In this document: one piece after another, positions 44,062 to 53,798 of the stretch
How the letters are laid out: each line of letters opens with the position of its first letter
How positions within the stretch are numbered: position 1 is the first letter of the stretch
Assembly (NCBI GenBank): GCA_016703155.1
Contig: JADJCP010000002.1
Coordinates: 1-64,000, forward strand
Reading direction: 5' to 3'
Source: Hydrogenophilales bacterium
Lineage (GTDB): Bacteria; Pseudomonadota; Gammaproteobacteria; Burkholderiales; Thiobacillaceae
DNA length: 64,000 bases
Translations under genes and position numbers: made by a program
Notes under the pieces: model-generated
What the model saw: only the letters and a program-made list of their open reading frames with translations
What the model was told of the DNA's origin: nothing
Database searches by the model: none

Positions 44062-44226
44062 ATGAGAGTCATCGAATTTGAAGTCATGTTTGAAGAAGAC
44101 AAGGGCTATTACCTGGCTCAGTACAACGAGGCAATGCGCCGGTTTGAACGGGTCTCGGCAGGATATTTCAAGACCCACGGCAGCGCAGTCCTTGCTTTCT
44201 TCACAGGCAGTTGGGCGAGTGCGTAA
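44062..44226 (+). CDS. 54-residue ICE protein
   Basis: From ATG 44062 with AAGGAGGTTTCACC. Reads MRVIEFEVMFEEDKGYYLAQ…; a compact alpha/beta miniature, no membrane helix. It is followed directly by R3. No family recognised. Confidence 0.5.
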   Translation: MRVIEFEVMFEEDKGYYLAQYNEAMRRFERVSAGYFKTHGSAVLAFFTGSWASA

Positions 44227-44308
44227 GTATTTCGCCCCTACCCTGCCTGGGTGTTCGCCGTCTGGTGGACACCCAGGTTCCATGAAGCGCTTGATGCATC
44301 TATCAGGC

Positions 44309-44426
44309 GCTTTCCTTGAGGGTCGACCCTGAAGGAAAGCCGGTTTCGGCTTCTTGGAGTTACACCGCTAACAGACGGCATCTGTCGCAACGCGTCAGTC
44401 CCTGAAACGCGCACGGCCACACGGTC
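44309..44426 (+). ncRNA. Multi-hairpin element R3
   Basis: GCTTTCCTT/AAGGAAAGC (44309-44317, 44332-44340); ACAGA-CGGCA-TCTGT (44371-44385); CGCGT/ACGCG (44391-44395, 44407-44411); GGCC-ACAC-GGTC (44415-44426). First stem differs from R1 by a paired T-A to C-G change. Confidence 0.6.
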
Positions 44427-44443
44427 CGGGATTCAATTTTGTT

Positions 44444-44514
44444 CTCAACCCTCGCGGGGATATCCATCCCCGCCCGGGGCATGGTGTCTCCGCTTTTTTA
44501 TGGAGATTCGCACC
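44444..44514 (+). promoter_or_regulatory. Structured leader L5
   Basis: Local hairpin GCGGGGAT…ATCCCCGC, then CATGGTG+TCTCC pairing with GGAGA+CACCATG, which includes the whole start codon; TTCG is looped out between the two parts. Confidence 0.65.
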
Positions 44515-44679
44515 ATGAACCTACCTAAATTCATCGTCTTCAAGGGCATCGATTACGAGGTGCCAAGCATGGAACAGATCGGCGAATGGGTGATCGACTC
44601 GGTATGCGAAACGCCGGAAGGCGAGTGCGTCGAGCCGGATCATCCGGATAGCTGGCTGTCCTTGCTGGGTTTGATCTGA
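44515..44679 (+). CDS. 54-residue acidic ICE protein
   Basis: From ATG 44515. Acidic, one C-terminal Trp/Leu-rich end (SWLSLLGLI). It precedes the methyltransferase-like gene by 10 bp, so it is probably co-translated. No family recognised. Confidence 0.5.
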   Translation: MNLPKFIVFKGIDYEVPSMEQIGEWVIDSVCETPEGECVEPDHPDSWLSLLGLI

Positions 44680-44689
44680 GGAGCGCGCC

Positions 44690-45790
44690 ATGGGACTCAT
44701 GTTTTCACGGCTCGCTCATAACTTTATCAAGAACGGCTATTTCCCGACCGACGAGAGCACCCTCGGCCGCATCCTCAACGCCCTGGACATCGATGGTGGC
44801 CAGGTGCGCATCATCGATCCGTGCTGCGGTGAAGGCATCGCGCTCGCCGAGGTCAAGAATACCCTGACCGAGGCCGGCGCCAGCGTCGAAGCCCTGGGGA
44901 TCGAGTTCGATGCCGAACGTGCCTGGCACGCCAAGCAGCTACTCGATACCGTCCTGCACTGCGATATGAACGATGCCTGGGTATCGACCCGTCTGGCCGG
45001 TCTGCTGTTCCTGAATCCACCCTACGGCTTTACCGTGGCGGATACCGGAATGACCGGCGATGGCAAGAACAGCGAGCGCCTGGAGATGATCTTCCTGCGC
45101 AAGACTGTCGCCTGGTTACAGGTCGGTGGTGTGCTGGTGTTCATCGTGCCGCACTACGTGATGAGCGAAGAGATGGCCAATTTCCTTGGCCGGCATTTCT
45201 CCCACCTCACCGCCTGGTCGGCGCCGGAGCGGCAATTCAAGCAGATGGTGATCTTTGGCATTCGTCGTCGGCCGACGCCGCCCTCCAAGGGGCTAGTCGA
45301 GTCCTTGATGAAGATGAAAGAGACGCTGCCGCCAGAATTGCCCGAGGCTTGGCCCCATGCACCGTTGCTAGTGCCCGAGCGGATTGCCGGTGACGACACG
45401 GTGTTTCAGGCGATCCGCCTGAACGGCCCGGAACTCGCGGTCGAGATCGCCCGGCATCATGCCAGCACGCTCTGGCCGAGCTTTCCACGGACCTTCAGCG
45501 CCCAGGCTCAAAGCCACCGGCGTCCCCTGCGGATGCTCTCGGACTGGCACCTGGCGCTGGGCCTGGCGGCTGGCCAGATCGGCGGCTTTGTCGATGCCGA
45601 GGACGGTCGTACCTTCCTCATCAAAGGCGCCACCCATAAGGAAAAGGACGTGACGGTGCAGCATGAGACCGACGCGAAGGGCAACGTCTCCGAGACGCGC
45701 ATCCTGACCGACAAGTTCGTCCCGGTGATCCGGGCCATCGACTTCACGGCGGGAAGCCCGACCTTCGGCCATGTGCTGACCATACGTTGA
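44690..45790 (+). CDS. DUF6094-like SAM-dependent methyltransferase-fold protein
   Basis: 366 codons, CTGAGGAGCGCGCC before ATG 44690. SAM-binding DPCCGEGIALAE near residue 43 and catalytic NPPYGF near 107, the pattern of N6-adenine DNA methyltransferases. Target-recognition region is short. Last 150 residues are ICE-specific. Possibly modifies element DNA during transfer; activity not shown. Followed by an intrinsic terminator. Confidence 0.8.
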   Translation: MGLMFSRLAHNFIKNGYFPTDESTLGRILNALDIDGGQVRIIDPCCGEGIALAEVKNTLTEAGASVEALGIEFDAERAWHAKQLLDTVLHCDMNDAWVSTRLAGLLFLNPPYGFTVADTGMTGDGKNSERLEMIFLRKTVAWLQVGGVLVFIVPHYVMSEEMANFLGRHFSHLTAWSAPERQFKQMVIFGIRRRPTPPSKGLVESLMKMKETLPPELPEAWPHAPLLVPERIAGDDTVFQAIRLNGPELAVEIARHHASTLWPSFPRTFSAQAQSHRRPLRMLSDWHLALGLAAGQIGGFVDAEDGRTFLIKGATHKEKDVTVQHETDAKGNVSETRILTDKFVPVIRAIDFTAGSPTFGHVLTIR

Positions 45791-45811
45791 GTTGCAGCAG
45801 CTCCTCCCTTT

Positions 45812-45834
45812 ACCCCTCTTCGAGGGGTCTTTTT
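45812..45834 (+). terminator. Intrinsic terminator
   Basis: ACCCCT-CTTCG-AGGGGT followed by CTTTTT, 20 bp after the stop. Confidence 0.75.
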
Positions 45835-45879
45835 GCAGCGCCTGGCTACGGGCGCTACAACAAGGCCCTTGGCTTTGAC

Positions 45880-45975
45880 AGGCACACCCGACGGTCGGAC
45901 GGTTTCCGACCCGCTGATGCCGTAAGCATCGAGATCCGGTCATCCCTGCAACCGGATCAGGCGCCTGGCGCCGGG
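45880..45975 (+). ncRNA. Multi-hairpin element R4, divergent
   Basis: GTCGGA-CGGTT-TCCGAC (45894-45910) replaces GACAGA-CGGAT-TCTGTC with the same loop start CGG. TCCGGT/ACCGGA around CATCCCTGCA (45935-45956) replaces GCTCGT/ACGAGC around CAGTCCCTGAA. An extra hairpin GATGC/GCATC lies between. Strong covariation with R1-R3. Confidence 0.55.
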
Positions 45976-45983
45976 ACACATTC

Positions 45984-46044
45984 ATCAACCCTCGCGGGGT
46001 GCCACTCCGTCAGGGGCGAGCCTGCACTCTTCTGGAGGCTCAAC
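45984..46044 (+). promoter_or_regulatory. Structured leader L6
   Basis: GAGCCT (46018-46023) pairs with AGGCTC (46036-46041), which overlaps the ribosome site GGAGG. Sequence differs from L1 on both sides but the fold is kept. Confidence 0.6.
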
Positions 46045-46773
46045 ATGGCTTTATCGCATCAACTCTGGCGTATCCGGGAATTCTCCGATGTCTTCCTGGA
46101 TGCCTTGGTACGCAACGAAGCGGGGCAATTGATGTTCGCCTCGTTGTACGGCCGGGATACCGCCATCCAGCAACTGCTGGCGGCGTTTTCTCTGCCGGTA
46201 ACCTCGGGGGGCGTCGACCGCATCACCCTGAACCCCGTCGAGGTGCCGCCTCACGTGGGCGACGGCGTGGTGGGGGTGGTGCCCCTGCATCCGACAATGT
46301 CGACGGCGGACGATCCGCGCGGAGTGGCCTTCATCGGCGATGCCACGCGGCTCACCAAGCTCACCGGCAAACTGCCCAAGAAGTCGTTGTTCGGGCCGGT
46401 GTCGCATGTCTTCATCTACGACACCCTGGTGATTGACCCGGACACGGCCAGCGGCCGCGCCTGGGTACTCACCCTGGGCGAAGGCGATGAGCATCGGCAA
46501 TCGGTCTGGGCAATGATCCAGCGCATCTCTCCGGTGCCGCTGATCGATGCCTGGCGCGAGCCGGTCCTGGCCGCCCTGGGCGACACCATCGTCCAGGATC
46601 TCAACCCTCACGCCAAGGTGACTTGGCCAACCTTGGGGCCGATAGAGGCCTCGCTGATCGACCTGGGCGAAACCTTCACCCAGGCCATTTCCGATCTGGT
46701 GCAACGCCGGGTGCTGACGCGCCAGGTGGAAACCGGTGAAGCCATTCTGCAGGAACTGTCGCTCGCGGCCTGA
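46045..46773 (+). CDS. Hypothetical ICE protein (242 residues)
   Basis: From ATG 46045 with TCTGGAGGCTCAAC. Contains TLNPVEVPPHVGDGVVGVVPLHP, a beta-rich segment, and a helical C-terminus (LDLGETFTQAISDLVQRRVL). It is present at this place in related ICEs as far as I recall, but the role is unknown. Precedes the SNF2-type gene. Confidence 0.65.
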   Translation: MALSHQLWRIREFSDVFLDALVRNEAGQLMFASLYGRDTAIQQLLAAFSLPVTSGGVDRITLNPVEVPPHVGDGVVGVVPLHPTMSTADDPRGVAFIGDATRLTKLTGKLPKKSLFGPVSHVFIYDTLVIDPDTASGRAWVLTLGEGDEHRQSVWAMIQRISPVPLIDAWREPVLAALGDTIVQDLNPHAKVTWPTLGPIEASLIDLGETFTQAISDLVQRRVLTRQVETGEAILQELSLAA

Positions 46774-46786
46774 CCTGTCATTTCTT

Positions 46787-46854
46787 GACCACCCTCGCGG
46801 GGATACCGATCCCCGACAGGGGCATGGTGTACCCGCTTTCTTTTGGAGATCACC
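46787..46854 (+). promoter_or_regulatory. Structured leader L7
   Basis: Local hairpin GCGGGGAT…ATCCCCG, then CATGGTG pairing with CACCATG including the start codon. TACCC replaces TCTCC, so the inner part is weaker. Confidence 0.6.
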
Positions 46855-49552
46855 ATGCACGTTACGCAATCGATTCATCATGTCACCACGTCCACCCAAC
46901 CGGTGGGCGAACATAACAAGCTTCACGCGGACATCCTGGCGTTCATCGCCATCCATCCCAAGCCCGAGGGTGCCCCGGAACAATGGGTCATCTGCAAGCT
47001 CTTCGACGCCTTCGGCTCGGCCACCTGGTGGCTGACCGAGTACGACGCCGAGGACAAGATCGGTTTCGGCTATGTCACCGGCCTTCAGTTCGACGAATGG
47101 GGCACCGTCTCCATCGACGAGCTGGCCGAGTTGCACGCCGGACTATCGGGCCTATCGGGATCGGCGCCGCGTATCGAGGTGGATCTCTACTTTCTTCCAC
47201 GCACCAAGGAAGAAGCGGTAGCCGCCTACTATCAGCGAACCAACGAGGGCGTCCAGGCGCCGGAAGAGCGATTCGATGGCGACATCGCGCCGCTTGCCGA
47301 GCCTGGGGTGTTGTCGTTATCGGCGTTCGTTGCATCGTTCGGCTCGGGCTTGCTCGACGCTGTACGCAGGCAGAACCCGCCCGTCTATTCCGGTGTACCG
47401 AATGGGCTGCGCGAGGCGGTGATGGATGCCCTCACCCGGGCGCCCTTCCCTGCCCAGCGTGAGGTGGTGCAAGCTGTCTGCGCGCTGCTCTTCGATGAGA
47501 ACGATCCGGCCGCGATCATTAATGGCGAGATGGGCTGCGGTAAGACCATGATGGCCCTTGCGGCCGCTGCGGTCGCCCATGCCGAAGGCTATCAACGCAG
47601 CCTGGTGATCTGCCCACCCCACCTGGTCTACAAGTGGCGGCGGGAGATCAAGCAGACGGTGCCGAATGCGCGGGTCTGGGTGCTGAATGGCCCGGACACG
47701 CTCAAGAAGCTCCTGACGCTACGCCAGATGCGCGCGGCGCCCCTTCATCCCGAGTTCTTCGTGATGGGACGGGTGCGGATGCGCATGGGCTACCACTGGA
47801 AGCCGGCGTTCAACATCAAGCGCATCCTAGTGCAGGCGCAGGATGGCGACACGACGATACCGGAAGGGTCGAAGGTCGCCGTTTGCCCAAGCTGCCATAC
47901 CTGGATCACCGATGGGGACGAAAGTCCACTGACCCCGACCTTGGCCGAGTGTCATCTGGCCAAGGAGCGCCGTTTCTGCCCGCAATGCCAGGGTGCCCTC
48001 TGGACGTTGACCCGTCCGCAGGCCTCGGCGCAAACGCGGGACGACATGGTGCTCTCGGCGATGCAGCAACTGCCGACGATCGGCGCGAAAACCGCGCGCC
48101 GTTTGCTGGATGCCTTTGGCGCCAACATGCTGGGTGACATGCTGGAGGACAACGTCTACGAGTTCATCAACCTGATGGACGAGGACGGCGATCTGTTCTT
48201 CAGCGACCGGCAGGCAACCCGGATGGAGCGGGCCATGGCCAACTCCGAGTTCAGCTTTGGACAAGGCGGCTACCAGCCGACCGAGTACATCAAGCGCTAT
48301 CTGCCCCAGGGCTACTTTGGCTTGCTCATCGTCGACGAAGGTCACGAGTACAAGAACGAGGGTAGCGCCCAGGGCCAGGCATTCGGTGTGCTGGCAAGGA
48401 AATGCAGTAAAACGCTGCTTCTGACCGGAACGCTGATGGGTGGTTATGCCGACGACCTCTTCTATCTGCTTTGGCGGCTGAATCCCAAGGCGATGATGGA
48501 GGATGGCTTCGGCTACTCGCGGCGCGGCTCGCTCGGGCCGGCGTCCATGGGCTTCTTGCGAGCCCATGGTGTCATCAAGGACATCTACAAGTCCAAGAGT
48601 GACGACGAAACGCGCTCCCATCGCACGGCGCGCGGTCGACAGACCGTGCACCGCGCGGCCAAGGGGCCGGGTTTCGGGCCGAACGGCATCATGCGGTATG
48701 TGGTGCCCATTTCAGCATTTTTGAAGCTCAAGCAGATCGGCGGCAACGTCCTGCCGCCCTACGAGGAACACTTCGAGGGCGTCAGGATGGCTCCGGAACA
48801 GAGCGATTGGTATCAGAAGCTGGAAGGCGCGTTGAAACAGGCGTTGGAAAGACGCCCTGCGGGCCGGGGATCATAGCCTGTTGGGGGTGGTGCTCAATGC
48901 CCTATTGGCCTGGCCGGATTGCGCGTTCCGAGCGGAACACGTGGTTCACCCGCATCGCCGTGAACGTGTCCTGGCCCACGTGCCGGTGCTGTTCGGTGAA
49001 ACGGAGGTTAGCCCGAAAGAGCAACGGCTCATCGAGCGCGTGAAAGCCGAGAAGGCGCAGGGCCGCAAGGTGCTCGTCTACACGGTCTACACGGGCACCC
49101 GTGACACCACCGCACGGCTCAAGACGCTCCTGGCGTCGGAAGGCCTCAAGGTGGTGACACTGAGCGCCAGCGTGGCCGTACAGAAGCGTGAAGCCTGGGT
49201 CGCTGACCAGGTCGACCGTGGCATCGACGTGCTGATCCCCAACCCCGAGCTGGTGAAAACCCGTCTCGACCTATTGGAGTTCCCGACCATCGTTTTCCTC
49301 CAGTCCGGCTACAACGTCTACACATTGCAGCAAGCCGCCCGCCGTTCCTGGCGGATCGGCCAGAAGCACGCGGTGGATGTCGTGTTCCTGGGCTACGAGG
49401 GGACGGCGCAGATGACCTGCCTTGAGCTGATGGCGAAGAAAATCGCCGTGGCTCAATCGACTTCCGGCGACATGCCGGAGTCCGGGTTGGACGTGCTGAA
49501 CCAGTCGGGCGATTCCATCGAAGTGGCCCTGGCCAAGCAGTTGGTGGCCTAG
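46855..49552 (+). pseudogene. SNF2-type helicase/ATPase of the ICE, frameshifted
   Basis: Frame 1 from ATG 46855 to 48876, frame 2 from about 48850 to 49552. Frame 1: Walker A NGEMGCGKT (about residue 222), zinc finger CPSC … CPQC, Walker B LLIVDEGHEYKNE, LLLTGTLMGG. Frame 2: KVLVYTVYTGTRDT and QQAARRSWRIGQKHAV (SNF2 motif VI). One A fewer in GGAAAG (48848-48850) gives LEDALRAGDHSLLG and an intact protein of about 900 residues. Such enzymes probably remodel ICE DNA-protein complexes. Confidence 0.8.
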
Positions 49553-49553
49553 C

Positions 49554-50102
49554 CTACCTGCCCTCCCCGGCGCGCCTTCGGGCGCGTTCGGACCCACAAG
49601 CTGCACCAAGTGCAAAAGATACACTCGATATTGCAGGTTCAGAATCAATCACAGGCCATTCAAGAATATTCAGCCCAGAGCCAACTTGCTGAATGTAAGT
49701 AATCAGCCAGTCCATGCTTTCCTTACCACGCTTAGCGTCCTTCACACCACATTCCCATAGTATGACAATCCGCCAACCTGAATTGACTAGCTCATCAACG
49801 TTTCTCCGGTCACGGAGTACATTATCTTCAAACTTGCGAAGCCATTTTTTAGGATTAGTCGCGGGCGTGGAGTTGAATCGGCAGCCATTATGTCGATGCC
49901 AGAAACACCCATGGACAAGTATTACCACCTTCCATTTTGGCAACACGATATCCGGGCTACCGGGAAGATCTCTTGCATGCAGTCGGTACCTTAGTCCATG
50001 CCGATGCAGGTATTTTCTTATGAACAATTCCGGCTGAGTATTTCGCCCACAAATGCCGGCCATCATTCTTGATCGGGTTGCCTGATCTACTATGTCTGCC
50101 AT
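49554..50102 (-). CDS. vsr: Very-short-patch repair endonuclease
   Basis: 182 codons. RSRMMAGICGRNTQPE, then SPDIVLPKWKVVILVHGCFWHRHNGC with D51, H64 and H69 as catalytic/zinc residues. Vsr nicks T:G mismatches that arise from deaminated 5-methylcytosine, so it accompanies the cytosine methylase it overlaps by 13 bp. The last 25 residues are low-complexity. Last gene of the minus-strand operon. Confidence 0.9.
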   Translation of the reverse strand: MADIVDQATRSRMMAGICGRNTQPELFIRKYLHRHGLRYRLHARDLPGSPDIVLPKWKVVILVHGCFWHRHNGCRFNSTPATNPKKWLRKFEDNVLRDRRNVDELVNSGWRIVILWECGVKDAKRGKESMDWLITYIQQVGSGLNILEWPVIDSEPAISSVSFALGAACGSERARRRAGEGR

Positions 50103-51685
50103 ACCAAAGATTCTGAAAACAGGCCGGACTTACCAATTTTATTCGTCGGCTGTTGTTGAATGTTGGCTGAGGTATTGTCATTGAGGATGCTGGCCACTAC
50201 TTTAGCAATCTGCCGAGCCAGAAGAGGAGGAACCGCATTTCCTACCTGCCAGTACTGCTCCGTACGATTGCCCTCGAAGAAATAATTATCCGGGAAGGTT
50301 TGCAGACGTGCAGCCTCTCTAACAGTGAGGCTGCGACATTGTGCTGGATCGTAGTGGATGTAGTAGTGGCCATCCTTGGATATGTGCGAAACCACCGTGG
50401 TGGATGGTGAACCAGCCAGCTGAACTCTGAAACGGTCACGGAATGGTACATTTACATCAAACACATTCGCATGTTCAGGTATCAAGCTATTTGGGAACTC
50501 GTCCACCATGGGCGATGCATTAAATTCCATTGCATAACAGGCCGCATAAAGATAACGGTGCAAGTCACGCCGCATATGGCTCCTCGCTTCATGCTGGCAA
50601 TGGCCACGCAATCGCTCGTCGTACAGCCACTCAGTTAGTTCATCAGACACCTCTGCTGAGTATGGTTCGTTGCTGTCAATAAATCGACCACCCGCCGTCT
50701 TCGGAATCTCTACCCCCGCTTTAGATACCTGTAATGCACGCGAGACAAGGTCGATTTTTTCTGATCCGGACCACTCAAGGAGGGGTAGAAGCTCATGAAA
50801 AATACGGGACCAGCTTTCAAGTGAATCATTGCCCCGAGAGAGCATGCTTCGTATAGGCGGCATGTCGCCTATAGCATCCTTTACGGTGGTCTTGGCCTTT
50901 AGCTGTAATGGGACGTGCTCAAGTTGAGATAGGTCTTCCCGAACACCAAGTAGCATGACCCTGTGTCTTGCCTGTGGTAACCCATGATCCTCGGCTTTAA
51001 CGACATAATCCATTGGGTTAGAGATCAGACCTCGCCCAGAAAAATTGAAAGAACGAATCTGGTAGCGCAATCCGTTACAAGGCTTCGAGAGATCATCCAG
51101 AATTCTCTGGAAGATAGGACTTCCGCCATGTGTCGATGACAAAACCCCCCGAACGTTTTCCATCACGAAAATGGCAGGCCGGAATTTCTGGATGATTCTC
51201 AGGTATTCCTTGTAGAGAAAATGTCGATGGTCGTTTTCGAATTTCACGACATTGTCTCGCCGCCAACGAGATCGCCCCACAACCGAATAGACTTGGCATG
51301 GCGGGCCGCCGATCAGAACCCAAGGTTTGTCACCTTTTAGAGCACGGGCGATTTTCTGGTCGATTTCCTCGGCAGGCGTTACACCAAGTTCATGGCAGTG
51401 CGCCTCTTCTTTTGATTTATTTACTTGGGCTAGGAAACGGGAATTCCCAAGTAAATCTTCCCTGGAAATCTTGCCGCGAAGATAGTCATAGTAAGCGCCG
51501 GGGACATCGCTGGGATGACCAAAAGCCCGATAAAAAGCTCTCAGCGAGAGAGTGCGATGGGCAACCGATTCCTTTTCAAAAGAGGCGCGAATGTCGAACA
51601 AGGGCGCCTCGGCGCCATCACGAAGCGCACCAAAGCCTTCAGCCAAGCCGCCGGGGCCTGAAAAGAGATCAATAATTGGTATCAA
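50090..51685 (-). CDS. DNA cytosine-5 methyltransferase
   Basis: 531 codons. Motif I DLFSGPGGLAEGF, motif IV GGPPCQVYS (catalytic C130), motif VI ENVRG, motif VIII QARHRV, IX VREAARLQTFPD, X QVGNAVPPLLA. Larger than solo Dcm, with a long target-recognition region (about residues 250-420). Modifies host DNA, so the nuclease components attack unmodified DNA. Starts 2 bp after the AIPR stop. Confidence 0.9.
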   Translation of the reverse strand: MIPIIDLFSGPGGLAEGFGALRDGAEAPLFDIRASFEKESVAHRTLSLRAFYRAFGHPSDVPGAYYDYLRGKISREDLLGNSRFLAQVNKSKEEAHCHELGVTPAEEIDQKIARALKGDKPWVLIGGPPCQVYSVVGRSRWRRDNVVKFENDHRHFLYKEYLRIIQKFRPAIFVMENVRGVLSSTHGGSPIFQRILDDLSKPCNGLRYQIRSFNFSGRGLISNPMDYVVKAEDHGLPQARHRVMLLGVREDLSQLEHVPLQLKAKTTVKDAIGDMPPIRSMLSRGNDSLESWSRIFHELLPLLEWSGSEKIDLVSRALQVSKAGVEIPKTAGGRFIDSNEPYSAEVSDELTEWLYDERLRGHCQHEARSHMRRDLHRYLYAACYAMEFNASPMVDEFPNSLIPEHANVFDVNVPFRDRFRVQLAGSPSTTVVSHISKDGHYYIHYDPAQCRSLTVREAARLQTFPDNYFFEGNRTEQYWQVGNAVPPLLARQIAKVVASILNDNTSANIQQQPTNKIGKSGLFSESLVWQT

Positions 51686-51686
51686 T

Positions 51687-53798
51687 TTACGCTTGTTCCT
51701 GCCTGTATCCCTCGTCTTCGCATCTATCTCGGATCTCGATGAGCTTCCTCCACTCTTTTTCCGAGTGAATCTTCATAAAGCCCTGGATGGTGCTGGCCTT
51801 AATTAATAGTGCCCGGTCCATAGCAGTCAGGAGCGAGTCTGCCTTTTTCCAATGGAGAAGTGATAGCCAGTAGCCGCTACTCACGAGGTTGAGAACAGTC
51901 TTCTGCAGGGCTATCCCATCATCCTGCTTGCCCTGCTTTACTCCCTCAGTTTTGACTGCATTGAACTCTTCCTTGCTAATCAGCCACTGATCGAGCTGCT
52001 CCGATAGCTGACGTGTCAGCTGCTGGATAGCGCTCCAACAATCTTGCTTCTTGCACCACTCGCCCACATTCGTTGTTCCTGCCGGTGGATTCAGGATACC
52101 CTTTTGTGCAGCGATTGCTTGATCGCGTATACAAGCTTCGAGGTTGTTGTCGATCCCCTGCTTTGTCCAGATCTTGCCCAAATCGATTTCGCACCCCTCT
52201 GTGCGAGCGGCATGGAACAGTAGCGAGAGTGCATATGCAACGATCTGTGGTCTGTAGTCACCCTCATACCAATCGCCCCGTCCTGAAGAGACGATTCGCT
52301 CTGTTTTCTTCCATAGGATGGCTACAGCGGCTATCCGCTGATAATAGGCTTCCCCATAGCGGGGGCTGATCGTGTTCCATTGTTCGCTCTCGGTGCTATC
52401 GGCATCGGAACCTGAAAACTGGCCAGCAAATCTGGTGAAGTTCTTCTGGGCGCCAAGACTTACCCAGTGCGGCTTCTCATTCCACGTGCTGTCGTATTTG
52501 GCCAGTTCCGTCTTGCTGATGACCTGATCACCGGGATATTCCAGGTCGAAGGCGTCCTTCTTCGCCTTTGAAAGGTACAAACGCTCATTCTGGAACTGTC
52601 CGCGGGCGCGCTCATAGAACCACTTACTCTGGATTCTGACTCCGGGCATGGCAGGCACCTGCAGCCGTCGCGATATCTCCTCCATCTTGCGGTGGAATGG
52701 ATGGTTGGCAAAGAAGTCTGCGATGGCGACCTTGTTCTGGGTATTTGCATACTGCGCAATCTTGGGTATCAGATCATGGGCATCGTCACGGTTCACCTCC
52801 GTCAGCTTCATCTGAACGGTGACTCCATCCAAAGACAGTCGGTCCTTCTTTCTAGCGCCGAGAATGCTGGCCGTTGTCTGCCCACCATTAACAATCTGGA
52901 GGTCGACCAGATCGGTAATCAATTCTCTGCCGCCGATATTCTTGACTGTCACGCTTGCAGCTGTCGCGGCAATGCCATTGTTGTATGCGAAGAATAATGA
53001 TGGTGCGTCCTGAATTGTCGCGCGTATGCCCTTGTTGACCCCACCCTTCATGCCAAGAAACGAGCGGACATTACCCTCAAGCAGCCTGCTGCCGAACCGC
53101 TCGAACAAGTCTGCGAGTAATGTCCCATCCAGAACGCACAGGAAGGATCTCAGCTTGTCCGTGCGCGCTGCTTCGATGCATGGAATACCGCCCGAACTGA
53201 AGTCCGAAAACGCAATCTCTACGGCCTCACGCTCCCTTGAGGACTCGTACATCGCCTTGAGGCGCTGTAAATCCCATATGTGTCTCTCCAGGGGGATGCC
53301 GGAAATGTTGCCACACACCTCTTCCTTGAATTTCTGGGTGAGGGGTTGGTTCGAAAAGATGTGCAACCGGATTCTGGTTATCTTTGCCTTGGCATCGCGC
53401 AACTGACAGGCAAGTTCATATGCTGGATTCGCCTCTGTAATACGTTCATTGAGCTCAGCATTGACAGACTCCTGGACAAAATTCTCCAGGTTGGACGTGA
53501 GTTGATTGACTGTGGCGGTGGTAAGTGTCTCGGGCTGGTCGGTATCCGACCACTTTCCTATCACCAAGCCGATGCTCCCGTCAGTCTCTTCAAGCCCGGT
53601 ATATCCATGCAGCCTTAGTTGCCGGTTCCTAGAACCAGAACCGGAGTACTCCACCTGGACAAACTCGCCGAACACGGGGTCCTCCTCCAAGCGCTCGGCA
53701 ACCTCAGCCACGAATGCCATCGTATCGACCAGATGCATCGCAGCTGCACGTCGAAGCACAATCTGACGGAGTTCCCCCAAGAAATCACTGTCATCCAT
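51687..53798 (-). CDS. AIPR-family (abortive infection) protein
   Basis: 703 codons from ATG 53798, overlapping the upstream stop. Central conserved AIPR core: FFAYNNGIAATA, DLQIVNGGQTTASI, KIAQYANTQNKVAIADFFAN and FYERARGQF. Fold is probably nuclease-like in its N-terminal part (IRLHIFSNQ). The family protects against phage and occurs in MORC/Z1-type restriction operons. Confidence 0.85.
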   Translation of the reverse strand: MDDSDFLGELRQIVLRRAAAMHLVDTMAFVAEVAERLEEDPVFGEFVQVEYSGSGSRNRQLRLHGYTGLEETDGSIGLVIGKWSDTDQPETLTTATVNQLTSNLENFVQESVNAELNERITEANPAYELACQLRDAKAKITRIRLHIFSNQPLTQKFKEEVCGNISGIPLERHIWDLQRLKAMYESSREREAVEIAFSDFSSGGIPCIEAARTDKLRSFLCVLDGTLLADLFERFGSRLLEGNVRSFLGMKGGVNKGIRATIQDAPSLFFAYNNGIAATAASVTVKNIGGRELITDLVDLQIVNGGQTTASILGARKKDRLSLDGVTVQMKLTEVNRDDAHDLIPKIAQYANTQNKVAIADFFANHPFHRKMEEISRRLQVPAMPGVRIQSKWFYERARGQFQNERLYLSKAKKDAFDLEYPGDQVISKTELAKYDSTWNEKPHWVSLGAQKNFTRFAGQFSGSDADSTESEQWNTISPRYGEAYYQRIAAVAILWKKTERIVSSGRGDWYEGDYRPQIVAYALSLLFHAARTEGCEIDLGKIWTKQGIDNNLEACIRDQAIAAQKGILNPPAGTTNVGEWCKKQDCWSAIQQLTRQLSEQLDQWLISKEEFNAVKTEGVKQGKQDDGIALQKTVLNLVSSGYWLSLLHWKKADSLLTAMDRALLIKASTIQGFMKIHSEKEWRKLIEIRDRCEDEGYRQEQA

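Noticed and set aside
41853..45975. R elements as a CRISPR-like or simple dispersed repeat
   Set aside because: Copies are not regularly spaced with unique spacers, and stems are conserved better than sequence, so a structured RNA is the better reading.
39803..46854. Leaders as upstream coding extensions of their genes
   Set aside because: Several are open in frame, but the shared sequence lies in different frames relative to the genes, and the stems co-vary as RNA would.
46051..47136. 361-codon minus-strand frame
   Set aside because: Opposite two plus-strand ICE genes with ribosome sites and leaders; composition is antisense-like.
47827..48651. 274-codon minus-strand frame
   Set aside because: Opposite the SNF2-type gene with zinc finger and Walker B in this interval.
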